Shown here: in pieces, positions 17,060 to 24,698 of the stretch | Layout: every line of letters starts with the position of its first letter | Position numbering within the stretch: the stretch's first letter is position 1 | Assembly: GCA_964561925.1 (NCBI GenBank) | Contig: CAZLRW010000001.1 | Span: 1 to 64,000, forward strand | Direction: 5' to 3' | DNA: 64,000 bases | DNA from: SZUA-430 sp964561925 | GTDB taxonomy: Bacteria; Pseudomonadota; Alphaproteobacteria; Micropepsales; Micropepsaceae | Made by a program: the position numbers and the translations under genes | The notes under the pieces: model-generated | Told to the model about the DNA's origin: nothing | Database searches by the model: none | Seen by the model: the letters and a program-made list of their open reading frames with translations, nothing else

Positions 17060-17467
17060 CTATCCCGCCGACGCGACCAGCGCGTAGCGCCGGTCCGGAT
17101 CGAGCGCGGCCACGGTTTGGACGATCGCCGGCGGAATGCCGTCGCGGCCGTAACAAGCGACCAAGAAAGCGTGCACGTCGCGCGGGGTCACGACGGCGGC
17201 GCGCGCACCCCAATCGACGCGCCGTCCCGTGAAGCGTCCTTGCGCGTACCACTCTGCGAAAACGTCGAAAGGATCCGACGCGGTGCCGCGCGGGAAGATG
17301 GCGCCGATACGCCGCGGCACATTGCCGACATCCGGATCGCCGCCCCAGTCGAGCGCCTCCGCCGGCCCAAGTTCGCCGAGGAAGACTTCGCGGAAGAGGG
17401 CGGGCGCAAACGGTTCGGCGCGGGCGGCGGTCATGACCGCCATCGCATAGCGCAATTGTGGCGACAT
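17060..17467 (-). CDS. unknown phage-region protein
   Basis: 135 residues from ATG 17467 (an upstream in-frame ATG at 17497 is possible; the longer frame to 17719 reads through REP sequence and is rejected). The N-terminus MSPQLRYAMAVMTAARAEPF is helical and the rest mixed. No family recognised. It is the only minus-strand gene between phage structural genes, lies where the gp15/gp16-like genes would be expected, and is bracketed by BIMEs on both sides, so it may be cargo. Confidence 0.45.
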   Translation of the reverse strand: MSPQLRYAMAVMTAARAEPFAPALFREVFLGELGPAEALDWGGDPDVGNVPRRIGAIFPRGTASDPFDVFAEWYAQGRFTGRRVDWGARAAVVTPRDVHAFLVACYGRDGIPPAIVQTVAALDPDRRYALVASAG

Positions 17468-17499
17468 GTTAGCGATGCGGTTGCCGCCCCGATCCATTT

Positions 17500-17828
17500 T
17501 TTGCAGAAGACACAGCTCGCGATTGCCGGATTGCCAGCGCATGCGCCTCAGCGGCGAAACTCTTCCTGGGACCGCCGGCTTCCAGCCGGCTCTTCCTTGA
17601 GCGGTTGAGACGCAGCAAAAGCCGGCAAGATGTCCGTGGTTCCAGGAACATAAGTATTGCTGATTTTCTTCTTGACTTGATCGGCGCTTTCGGCGATATT
17701 CGGCGGTGTCATCGCTCAAGGTGGCGGGTTGCGTCAGATGTGATGCGACCGATCAGCCGATCTCTGTTTGGCTATGCCACTGCGGGTCTCACGCTCATTC
17801 GTCACTCCCGCCAATAAAGCGACTTCCC
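17500..17828. repeat. BIME plus gene-free spacer before terminase
   Basis: 17563-17597 is a REP unit; 17619-17650 is its decayed partner (GCCGGCAAGATGTCCGTGGT). The remaining 175 bases to the terminase start hold no gene that I can support. Confidence 0.75.
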
Positions 17829-18314
17829 ATGCCCGCAAACACGACGCGATGCGCCGAACGTGACGCGAAATTCTTCACCGCGCTCGAAAACGGTCACCCG
17901 GTTCGCGCCGCGTGCGACGCCGCCGGCTACGTGCGCAGTTGCGTCTATGACTGGCGCAAGCAAGACCCGGATTTTGCCGCCCGCTGGGCGCACGCGCTTC
18001 ACATTGCGGGCGACTTGCTGGAGGAGGAGGCCGATCGACGCGGTCGCGACGGTTACGACGAACCCGTGTTCTTCCAGGGTGAAGAGCGCGGCGTGAAGCG
18101 GAAATACTCCGATCCGCTGCTGCTTGCGCGGTTGAAAGCGATCCGGCCGGAGCAGTATCGCGAGAAGATCACGATGCCCACGGTCGGCCAGCAGAATGTG
18201 ACGGTCGTGCTGAGGGACTTTTCGCTGGAGGCGCTCGTGCAGAAGGCTGTGCGCGGCGAAGCGATCGACCCGGCGGAAGTGCCGGCGCGTTTGCGGGCGT
18301 TGGTGGAGAAGTGA
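17829..18314 (+). CDS. terminase small subunit
   Basis: 161 residues. The first 60 form a helix-turn-helix of the phage terminase small-subunit type (KFFTALENGHPVRAACDAAG, then VYDWRKQDPDFAARWAHAL). The middle has DEPVFFQGEERGVKRKYSDP and LKAIRPEQYREK, usual in this family. It binds the packaging site and recruits the large subunit encoded next. Start ATG 17829 is chosen for the conserved N-terminus; the longer frame to 17706 is not supported. Confidence 0.85.
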   Translation: MPANTTRCAERDAKFFTALENGHPVRAACDAAGYVRSCVYDWRKQDPDFAARWAHALHIAGDLLEEEADRRGRDGYDEPVFFQGEERGVKRKYSDPLLLARLKAIRPEQYREKITMPTVGQQNVTVVLRDFSLEALVQKAVRGEAIDPAEVPARLRALVEK

Positions 18315-18327
18315 GCGCTGGGAGCGA

Positions 18328-18601
18328 TTCCTGGGACCGCCGGCATCCTGCCGGCCCTTGCTGAGTTTCAAGTGCACAAAGAAGAGCCGGCTGGAAGCCG
18401 GCGGTCCCAGGCAGGGAGCGATTCCTGGGACCGCCGGCATCCTGCCGGCCCTTGCTGAGTTTCAAGCGCACAAAGAAAGAGCCGGCTGGAAGCCGGCGGT
18501 CCCAGGCAGGGAGCGCTTCCTTGGACCGTCGGCATCTTGCTGGCCCTTGCTGACTCTCAACGCACAAAGAAGAGCCGGCTGGAAGCCGGCGGTCCCAGGG
18601 G
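18328..18601. repeat. tandem array of three BIMEs between the terminase genes
   Basis: Six REP units in alternating orientation at about 18329-18358, 18381-18411, 18425-18455, 18478-18508, 18519-18548 and 18571-18600. The forward half varies as GGCATCCTGCCGGC and the reverse half as GCCGGCTGGAAGCCGGC. The spacers share TTGCTGA.TTTCAA..GCACAAAG. The repeated period is about 97 and 93 bases. It separates two genes that are normally adjacent. Confidence 0.9.
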
Positions 18602-18608
18602 GGCCAGG

Positions 18609-20036
18609 ATGTCCCAACACTTTGCGCCACTCGTGCCGGGGCAGGTGGTTCTGCCTCACGATTGGGTGCCGCGCGCGTATCAGACCAAAGCCTGGAACGC
18701 ACTCGTTCACGACGGTATCCGCCGCGCGGTGCTCGTTTGGCATCGGCGCGCGGGCAAGGACCTCCTGCTCCTGAACGTCACCGCGTTCCATGCGATGGTT
18801 CGCCCCGGCGTCTATTGGCACATCTTCCCGACGGCAAAGCAGGGACGGAAGATTCTCTGGGACGGCGTCACGAAACACGGCCGCCCGTTCCTCGATCATT
18901 GGCCGCGCGATTTCGTGACCAGCCGCAGCGAAACCGACATGCGGCTGAAATTCACGAACGGCTCCGTCTGGCAGGTCGTGGGCTCCGACAATTTTCATGA
19001 GGCGCTGATCGGCGGTAATCCCGTCGGTCTCGTCTTCAGCGAATACGCGCTGCAGAACCCGCGCTGCTGGGAATATCTGCGCCCCATCCTGGCCGAGAAC
19101 GAGGGCTGGGCCGCATTCGCGTTCACGCCGCGCGGCTCGAACCACGGCGAGGCGCTGTTCGAGATGGCACGGCGCAATCCGGCGTGGTTCTGCGAGCTGC
19201 TGACGGTCACGGACACCGGCGCCATCCCGCTGTCCGCCATCGAGGAAGAGCGTCTGTCCGGCATGCCGGAGGAGCTGATCGCCCAGGAATTCCACTGTTC
19301 CTTCGCCGCCGCGCTGGTCGGCTCCTATTACGGGAAGCTGATGGAAGCCGGACAGAAAGACGGACGCCTCACCCTTGTCCGGCATGTCCGGGATCAACCG
19401 GTCGAAACGTGGTGGGACCTCGGCATGAACGACGCCACCGCGATCTGGTTCGTGCAAAAAGTGGGGCGGGAGCTGCACGTCATCGATTACTACGAGGCGT
19501 CGGGCGAAGGGCTCGACCACTATGCCGAGGTGCTGCGCGACCGCGGCTACAAATACGACCGGCACGTGTTGCCGCACGACGTGGCGGTGCGGGAGCTCGG
19601 CACCGGGCGCTCGCGGATGGAAACGCTGCGGTCGCTCGGCGTCATCGGCGCCTCGGCGCGCGCGGTGGTCGCGCCGCAATTGCCGCTGGCCGACGGTGTC
19701 AACGCCGTGCGCACGATTCTACCGCGCTGCTGGTTCGACGCGGCGAAATGCGAACGCGGCATCCAGGCGCTGAAACAATACCAACGCCGCTGGAACGACG
19801 AGCGGCGCCTGTTCGAAGATCAACCGCTGCACGACTGGACGAGCCACGCGGCGGATGCGTTCCGCTATGGCTGCCTGACCGTGAAGGACATCGGCCGCCG
19901 CCCCGATCCGCCGCCCGGCTGGGTGATGCCGGACACGCCGGCGAGCGGCACGGTCGTCTGGCCGCCGTGGGAATGGGGCGCGTGGGACTATCCGCGCACC
20001 GTCGAAATCCACGACGACCCGGATGGGTTGTACTGA
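18609..20036 (+). CDS. terminase large subunit
   Basis: 475 residues from ATG 18609; the preceding REP end (CCCAGGGGGGCCAGG) supplies a purine-rich ribosome site. ATPase: Walker A variant VWHRRAGKD at about residues 43-51 and Walker B VGLVFSEYA near 140. Nuclease half: TWWDLGMNDATAIWF, VLPHDVAV, and HAADAFRYG carry the metal-binding acidic residues. Length fits a headful or T7-like packaging motor. The frame is intact. Confidence 0.9.
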   Translation: MSQHFAPLVPGQVVLPHDWVPRAYQTKAWNALVHDGIRRAVLVWHRRAGKDLLLLNVTAFHAMVRPGVYWHIFPTAKQGRKILWDGVTKHGRPFLDHWPRDFVTSRSETDMRLKFTNGSVWQVVGSDNFHEALIGGNPVGLVFSEYALQNPRCWEYLRPILAENEGWAAFAFTPRGSNHGEALFEMARRNPAWFCELLTVTDTGAIPLSAIEEERLSGMPEELIAQEFHCSFAAALVGSYYGKLMEAGQKDGRLTLVRHVRDQPVETWWDLGMNDATAIWFVQKVGRELHVIDYYEASGEGLDHYAEVLRDRGYKYDRHVLPHDVAVRELGTGRSRMETLRSLGVIGASARAVVAPQLPLADGVNAVRTILPRCWFDAAKCERGIQALKQYQRRWNDERRLFEDQPLHDWTSHAADAFRYGCLTVKDIGRRPDPPPGWVMPDTPASGTVVWPPWEWGAWDYPRTVEIHDDPDGLY

Positions 20037-20038
20037 GC

Positions 20039-20120
20039 CCCTGGGACCGCCGGCATCCTGCCGGCTCTTTGTGACTTTTCGATTCAGCAAGAGCCGGCAG
20101 GATGCCGGCGCTCCCAGGAA
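20039..20120. repeat. BIME between terminase and tail fibre
   Basis: Inverted REP pair with GGCATCCTGCCGGC and GCCGGCAGGATGCCGGC cores. The right end, CCCAGGAAGGACGA, runs straight into the tail fibre ATG and provides AGGAAGGA as its ribosome site. Confidence 0.85.
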
Positions 20121-20126
20121 GGACGA

Positions 20127-21470
20127 ATGACGCTCTCTACCACCGCCTCCCGTATCGCCTACGCGGCGGACGGGGTTTCGACCACATTCGGCTTCGCCTT
20201 CAAGATCTGGGCAGCATCGAACCTCAAGGTCTATCTGCGCAACAACGCGACGCTGGCCGACACGTTACAGACCTTGAACAGCGACTACACGGTCGACATC
20301 CTCGCCTATCCAAACACGGGCAATGTCGTGTTTGCGGCGGCGCCTGCGGCCGGGCAGACCGTTGTGATCGTGCGCGACATGCCGTTGACGCAGGATCTCG
20401 ATCTCATCGCCTCGGGCGCGTTCGCGGCGGAGAACGTTGAAGTTCAGCTCGACAAGCTCGCGGCGCAGGTCCAGACATTGCGGGAGCTTGTTGCGCGCAG
20501 CCCGCGGTTCGGCATCGGGACCGCGCTCAGCGATATCGGGTTGCCGGAGCCGCGCGGGGCCGTCGCTAATCAGCTCCTCGGCGTAACCGCCGCCGGCGAT
20601 GCGTTCGAGTACAAGGTGCCGGCGAACCTTCCGCTGCAGACGGTCTCGTCCTATATCGGCACGCTGCTCGACGATCCGGACGCCGCAACCGCGCGGGCGA
20701 CATTGGGCATCGGCAGCAGCGTCGATCTCAACTTGCTTACGACCGACACGACCGGCGGCGCGACCGGCGACTTCATTCCGTTCGTCGACGTTTCGGAGTC
20801 GAACGCGTCCAACAAGGTTGCGCTCGATACGCTGCTCTACAATGCCATCGGCAACCTTACGCAGTTGAATCCGCCCGACCATGCGGCAGACTTCGTGCCG
20901 GTCAGGGACGAGGGCACGGCCGCGCGCAAGGTGCTGGTCGGGCACATCGGCGTCGGCAAGCAAACGGTTTGGATTCCGGCAGGATCGATGACGGCGCGCA
21001 CCACAAACGGCCCCGCTTCCGGGTCGGTTGAAACCACAACGAACAAGGTGATGATCCGAACGCTCGATTTCGATGCGGCTGCGGCCGAATACGCGCAATT
21101 CCAGATTCAGATGCCGAAAGGGTGGAACGAAGGAACGGTGTCGGCGCTGTTCGTCTGGTCGCATGCGACGGCGGCAACCAATTTCGGCGTGGTTTGGGGG
21201 CTGCAGGCGCTGGCACTGTCGGACGACGACGGAATCGACGCTGCGTTCGGAACGGCGCAGACCGTGACGGACACGGGTGGCACTGCAAACGATCTCTACC
21301 GGTCGCCTGAAACCGCCGCCGTCACCATTGCGGGGACGCCGGCCGAGAACGACGTCGTGGTGTTCCAAGTCTACCGCGACGCGGCGGTCGGTGCCGATAC
21401 ACTCGCGGTCGATGCGCGGCTTCACGGCGTCGCGCTGTTCTATACGACGAACGCGAACACGGACAATTGA
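20127..21470 (+). CDS. tail fibre protein with T7-type N-terminus
   Basis: 447 residues. Residues 1-150 follow the T7 tail-fibre attachment domain: RIAYAADGVSTTFGFAFKI, VYLRNNATL..TLNSDYTV, GQTVVIVRDMPLTQDLDL, then a coiled segment NVEVQLDKLAAQVQTLREL. The C-terminal 250 residues are beta-rich and should carry receptor binding. AGGAAGGA lies upstream. Confidence 0.85.
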   Translation: MTLSTTASRIAYAADGVSTTFGFAFKIWAASNLKVYLRNNATLADTLQTLNSDYTVDILAYPNTGNVVFAAAPAAGQTVVIVRDMPLTQDLDLIASGAFAAENVEVQLDKLAAQVQTLRELVARSPRFGIGTALSDIGLPEPRGAVANQLLGVTAAGDAFEYKVPANLPLQTVSSYIGTLLDDPDAATARATLGIGSSVDLNLLTTDTTGGATGDFIPFVDVSESNASNKVALDTLLYNAIGNLTQLNPPDHAADFVPVRDEGTAARKVLVGHIGVGKQTVWIPAGSMTARTTNGPASGSVETTTNKVMIRTLDFDAAAAEYAQFQIQMPKGWNEGTVSALFVWSHATAATNFGVVWGLQALALSDDDGIDAAFGTAQTVTDTGGTANDLYRSPETAAVTIAGTPAENDVVVFQVYRDAAVGADTLAVDARLHGVALFYTTNANTDN

Positions 21471-21472
21471 CG

Positions 21473-21919
21473 ATGCTGAAGCTCACGCAACTTGCAGGGT
21501 TCGGTTCGGGCGGCGGCGGCACCGATGCGACGCCGGATGCGATCGACTTCGACGACATCGCCGACACCGCGCCCGATGCGGCGGCGGCAACGAACATCGT
21601 CACGATCACCGGCATCGACACGACGATTACATTGCGCTTGACGCTCACGACGAACATGACGGGCCAGCGCGTTGTCTCGATCTACCGCAACGGGGCGTTC
21701 GTCGTGCAAGGCACATCGGGGACGACGCTCGATGTGAGCGTAACGAACGGGCAGACGCTGCAATATGCCTTTACCAACGTGCAGGACAATTCGACATGGT
21801 CCGGTACGGCGACGGTCTCGAATTTTACGACGGGCGGCACAGTGCTGGATACGTTCGGTTATACGCTGATCGACACGGGGTCGGGCGGCGTCGGCGTCGA
21901 TGTCGTGGTCACATTCTGA
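21473..21919 (+). CDS. beta-rich tail-associated protein, unknown
   Basis: 148 residues, ATG 21473 two bases behind the tail fibre stop. A flexible N-terminus (GFGSGGGGTDATPDAID) is followed by repeated T/V-rich strands (RLTLTTNMTGQRVVSIYRNG). It looks like a small fibre or fibre-tip protein. No family recognised. Confidence 0.5.
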   Translation: MLKLTQLAGFGSGGGGTDATPDAIDFDDIADTAPDAAAATNIVTITGIDTTITLRLTLTTNMTGQRVVSIYRNGAFVVQGTSGTTLDVSVTNGQTLQYAFTNVQDNSTWSGTATVSNFTTGGTVLDTFGYTLIDTGSGGVGVDVVVTF

Positions 21920-21923
21920 CGTC

Positions 21924-22517
21924 ATGGCGGGCGCGTGCGATGACGGCGTACCCGAATGGGCGCGCGACAGACTGGCGGTCTATCCGGCGGCGGCTTCAGC
22001 CGACATTTGCGACCGCATATTGGCGGCGGGTGCGGCTTTACCTTTGGCGCAAGGACCGCTGTTCAGCGAGCGGAGCGGCGAGCGGTTCTTCGATCCCGAG
22101 ATAAGGCTGACCAACGTGGGGTGGTTCACTGCCCGCGATTGGTTGTTCGAGTTGATGGAAGGTTTTGCCGGGCGCGCGAATGCGGGGTGGCAATACGCGA
22201 TCGACGACGCCGACCCGATGCAATTCGCAGTCTACCGCCGCAACGATTTCTTCGAGTGGCACAAGGACATGTTGCGCCTGCGGCAGTCGGCGATCCGCAA
22301 GATCAGCGTCGTGCTGCAGTTGACGGCACCCGATCAGTACAGCGGCGGGAGGCTCGAGTTCTTGGACAACGATCACGGCATTTTCGCGTCGGACGCGTTC
22401 GTCGCCCGCGGAAGCGTCGCTGTGTTCTCGACGCTTCTGAAACATCGTGTGACGCCGATCAAGCGCGGCGAACGGTGTTCGCTAACGGCGTGGTTCAAGG
22501 GTCCGCCGTTCCGTTGA
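21924..22517 (+). CDS. 2OG-Fe(II) oxygenase (prolyl-hydroxylase type)
   Basis: 197 residues. Iron ligands are visible: EWHKDM (His and Asp) at about 110-115 and the distal His in LLKHRVTPIKRGER, with the oxoglutarate-binding Arg ten residues on. Between them lies SGGRLEFLD, usual in the P4Hc family. It sits in the tail fibre module, as in several phages where such enzymes are found next to adhesins. The substrate may be the fibre itself or a host factor; this is inference. Confidence 0.8.
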   Translation: MAGACDDGVPEWARDRLAVYPAAASADICDRILAAGAALPLAQGPLFSERSGERFFDPEIRLTNVGWFTARDWLFELMEGFAGRANAGWQYAIDDADPMQFAVYRRNDFFEWHKDMLRLRQSAIRKISVVLQLTAPDQYSGGRLEFLDNDHGIFASDAFVARGSVAVFSTLLKHRVTPIKRGERCSLTAWFKGPPFR

Positions 22518-22541
22518 GCGCACGCTTAGTGGAGGCAATCT

Positions 22542-22943
22542 ATGCAACTTGACGAGAAGAGTCTGTCCCGTTTGGACGGCGTTCATCCGGATCTCGTTCG
22601 GGTGGTGCTTCGCGCCGCAGAGATCAGCGACATTGAATTCGTCGTGACCGAGGGTGTGCGCACGATGAAGCGGCAGCGCGCGCTGGTCGCTTCGGGTGCG
22701 TCGCGAACGCTGCGGTCGCGCCATCTCACCGGGCATGCGATCGACTTCGCGCCGTTGGTTGAGGGGGAGGTGACCTGGAAGTGGCCGCCGTTCCATCTGA
22801 TCGCGGCTGCGTTCAAAGCGGCGGCGGCGGAGCTTGGTGTTTCGATTGCCTGGGGCGGCGACTGGCCGAGATTCAAGGACGGGCCGCATATCGAACTCGA
22901 CCGCAAGGCCTATCCTTCGGTCAAGTCGGCGGAGGCGGCATGA
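22542..22943 (+). CDS. M15-family peptidase, probable endolysin
   Basis: 133 residues. Zinc-site motifs of the M15 D,D-/L-Ala-D-Glu peptidase family: SRHLTGHAIDF (His and Asp) and GGDW..FKDGPHIEL (catalytic and third ligand). Length matches small phage endolysins of this class. A GGAGGCAATCT ribosome site precedes the ATG. It is followed by small membrane proteins, giving a lysis cassette. Confidence 0.85.
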   Translation: MQLDEKSLSRLDGVHPDLVRVVLRAAEISDIEFVVTEGVRTMKRQRALVASGASRTLRSRHLTGHAIDFAPLVEGEVTWKWPPFHLIAAAFKAAAAELGVSIAWGGDWPRFKDGPHIELDRKAYPSVKSAEAA

Positions 22944-23173
22944 CACATCCGATCGCCGAAGTTGCGGCCGGCATCGCCGTCGTTGTCGCGATCGGTGCGG
23001 GTGCCGCCTTGGTCATCCCAGTGCCATCGAAGCCCGAGCCGGCGGAGATGAGCGAGGCCGAAAGGGTCGAGAGACTAACGGCCGAACTGCGATTGATCTC
23101 GGCGGAGCACAGGCGTCTTGCGGACGACATCGCCGCGCTCCGACGCGAGCGACGCGATCGCGAGGGGCGGTAG
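22940..23173 (+). CDS. small membrane protein with coiled coil, spanin- or holin-like
   Basis: 77 residues. Its ATG overlaps the endolysin stop (ATGA). One membrane segment (residues 7-27) is followed by a charged heptad region (ERVERLTAELRLISAEHRRL). This is the plan of an inner-membrane spanin, but holin is possible. Confidence 0.55.
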   Translation: MTHPIAEVAAGIAVVVAIGAGAALVIPVPSKPEPAEMSEAERVERLTAELRLISAEHRRLADDIAALRRERRDREGR

Positions 23174-23177
23174 TGCC

Positions 23178-23402
23178 ATGGAAAAACTCATCGGACCGGC
23201 GACCGTCGTCTATGTCGTGAGCGTAACGGTCGCGGCACTTTGGTGGGCAAGCGACCTCACGCGGCGGGTGACGACCATCGAACATTCGACCGTGAGTGCC
23301 GAGCGTCTGGCGCGACTCGAGGTCGAAGTCCGTACGCTGGCGCAGAATACAGGCGAACTGAAGGCAAGCGTTCAGGCGCTGGCGGCCGAACTCAAGAAGT
23401 GA
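23178..23402 (+). CDS. small membrane protein with coiled coil
   Basis: 74 residues. Membrane segment at 8-26, then heptads (ERLARLEVEVRTLAQNTGEL). It starts four bases behind the previous gene and has the same architecture, so the two may interact during lysis. Confidence 0.5.
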   Translation: MEKLIGPATVVYVVSVTVAALWWASDLTRRVTTIEHSTVSAERLARLEVEVRTLAQNTGELKASVQALAAELKK

Positions 23403-23503
23403 TCTGCGGCAGGGCGTGACGGCTCCCTCCTGCGCGCGCGGCGAGTTGCGGCCGCTCTTTCGGCGAAAAGCCGTACCCAACAATCAAACAAAGGATGCAA
23501 GGC

Positions 23504-23716
23504 ATGAACAAGTACTTTGTCGTGCGCCTCGACGAAGACGGCGACTACGTGGACGAATGGGAAGGAGTCGCGGATTCCTTCGGCTCGCTCGAAGAGGCGA
23601 AGGACTTCATTCGCCAGAACGCGGGAGCGCATCCCGGCGTGAAGTATATCGCGGCGCAAGCGATCACGATCGGTGAAAGTCCGATCCCGGAGGTGACGTT
23701 CACCGACGTCGCTTGA
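23504..23716 (+). CDS. small acidic phage protein, unknown
   Basis: 70 residues from ATG 23504 (ATG 23495 is also in frame). Soluble, acidic, with DEDGDYVDEWEGVADSF near the N-terminus. No family recognised. It lies among lysis genes. Confidence 0.5.
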   Translation: MNKYFVVRLDEDGDYVDEWEGVADSFGSLEEAKDFIRQNAGAHPGVKYIAAQAITIGESPIPEVTFTDVA

Positions 23717-23735
23717 TCGACTGCGTTCGCATTCG

Positions 23736-23770
23736 GGAGCGAGATCGCGGCTGCGATCTCGCTCCTCTTC
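23736..23770 (+). terminator. 13-bp perfect hairpin
   Basis: GGAGCGAGATCGC (23736-23748), loop GGCT, GCGATCTCGCTCC (23753-23765), then TCTTC. The pyrimidine tail is weak, so it is a terminator or an RNA-processing site before the holin-like gene. Confidence 0.6.
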
Positions 23771-23787
23771 GTTGGAAAGGGATCGAC

Positions 23788-24018
23788 ATGGATGGAACCA
23801 AACTGTGGTGGCGATCGAAGACCGTGTGGGGTTCGATCGTCGCGCTTGTGGCAGGCGTCGCGACGCTCGCCGGATTGAAGCTCGACGCGACGCTGCAGGA
23901 TCAACTCGCGGAACTGATCACCGGTGCGGCGAACCTCGTTGCGGGGGCGCTTGCCTGGTACGGGCGCGCGAAGGCTCAAGGCGCATTGACCTGGGTGCAA
24001 GGAGGGCAAGCGTCGTGA
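23788..24018 (+). CDS. holin-like protein
   Basis: 76 residues, ATG 23788 with GGAAAGGG upstream. WWRSKTVWGSIVALVAGVAT at the N-terminus and a second hydrophobic stretch (LITGAANLVAGALAWYGR) are typical of small phage holins. It shares ATGA with the next gene. Confidence 0.6.
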   Translation: MDGTKLWWRSKTVWGSIVALVAGVATLAGLKLDATLQDQLAELITGAANLVAGALAWYGRAKAQGALTWVQGGQAS

Positions 24019-24425
24019 TGCAGAGATTGCGTTACATCGTGAACACGATGCTGACCGCCGGTATCGCCGTCGTGATGGCGGCGTGCGCGTTGCTCGCACC
24101 TGCCGGCGTGGACGATGAGGCACGACGGGCCGCCAAGGTCACGCTCGCGGCCTATGAAACGACACAGCAGGCGATCTTGATTTATGGGCGGCTGCCGACG
24201 TGCGATGCGCAGGCGGGCGCCGTGCGCTTGTGCAAGGATCGCGCGACCTGGCAGAAGTTGAAGATCGTAGAGCGTGCAGCGACCGCGGCGATCGCGGAGG
24301 CGACGCCCGTGCTCAACGGCGCGCAGGCGGACGCGGGACAGCTTGTCGCGGCGTTGATCGCGGTCGAGAACGTCAAACGGACCGTCACCGAGGCGCATGA
24401 TCGGCTGAAGGGTGTCGCGCCATGA
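24018..24425 (+). CDS. phage lipoprotein
   Basis: 135 residues. Signal sequence with a lipobox MAAC, Cys at residue 23. The mature part is helical and Ala-rich. In a lysis set it could act as an outer-membrane spanin, although it is longer than most. It starts within the stop of the holin-like gene. Confidence 0.55.
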   Translation: MQRLRYIVNTMLTAGIAVVMAACALLAPAGVDDEARRAAKVTLAAYETTQQAILIYGRLPTCDAQAGAVRLCKDRATWQKLKIVERAATAAIAEATPVLNGAQADAGQLVAALIAVENVKRTVTEAHDRLKGVAP

Positions 24426-24634
24426 GTGCGGCCGCGGTTGTCGCTCTCTTGAGCGAGGTCATCGTCAACCTGCCTGCCGCAATCACGACGGGTGAGCAGG
24501 TTATCCGGCTGGTCAATGACGGCTATCGTCAGCTCCAGGATGCCATCGGCGATCGGGACGTCACGGCCGCCGAGATCGACGAACTCGTGCGGCAGATCGT
24601 TGCGAACAGCGCGGAGATTCAGGCAATCGATTGA
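24422..24634 (+). CDS. small helical phage protein, unknown
   Basis: 70 residues, overlapping the lipoprotein gene by four bases (ATGA). Amphipathic helices with an acidic C-terminus (DVTAAEIDELVRQIVANSAE). It is the last gene with phage context; the convergent histidine kinase gene follows. Confidence 0.5.
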   Translation: MSAAAVVALLSEVIVNLPAAITTGEQVIRLVNDGYRQLQDAIGDRDVTAAEIDELVRQIVANSAEIQAID

Positions 24635-24698
24635 GGGCTTGCGGAACTACCCCGGCAATTTCGGTGGCGGCAAGCACGCAGGAAACGGGCCGTCCGCG

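Noticed and set aside
17468..17719. N-terminal extension of the minus-strand gene at 17060
   Set aside because: The extension translates REP sequence (AGWKPAVPG), which is repeated noncoding DNA.
18328..18601. CRISPR array
   Set aside because: The regular period and palindromes are REP/BIME units with conserved spacers; there are no unique spacers and no cas genes.
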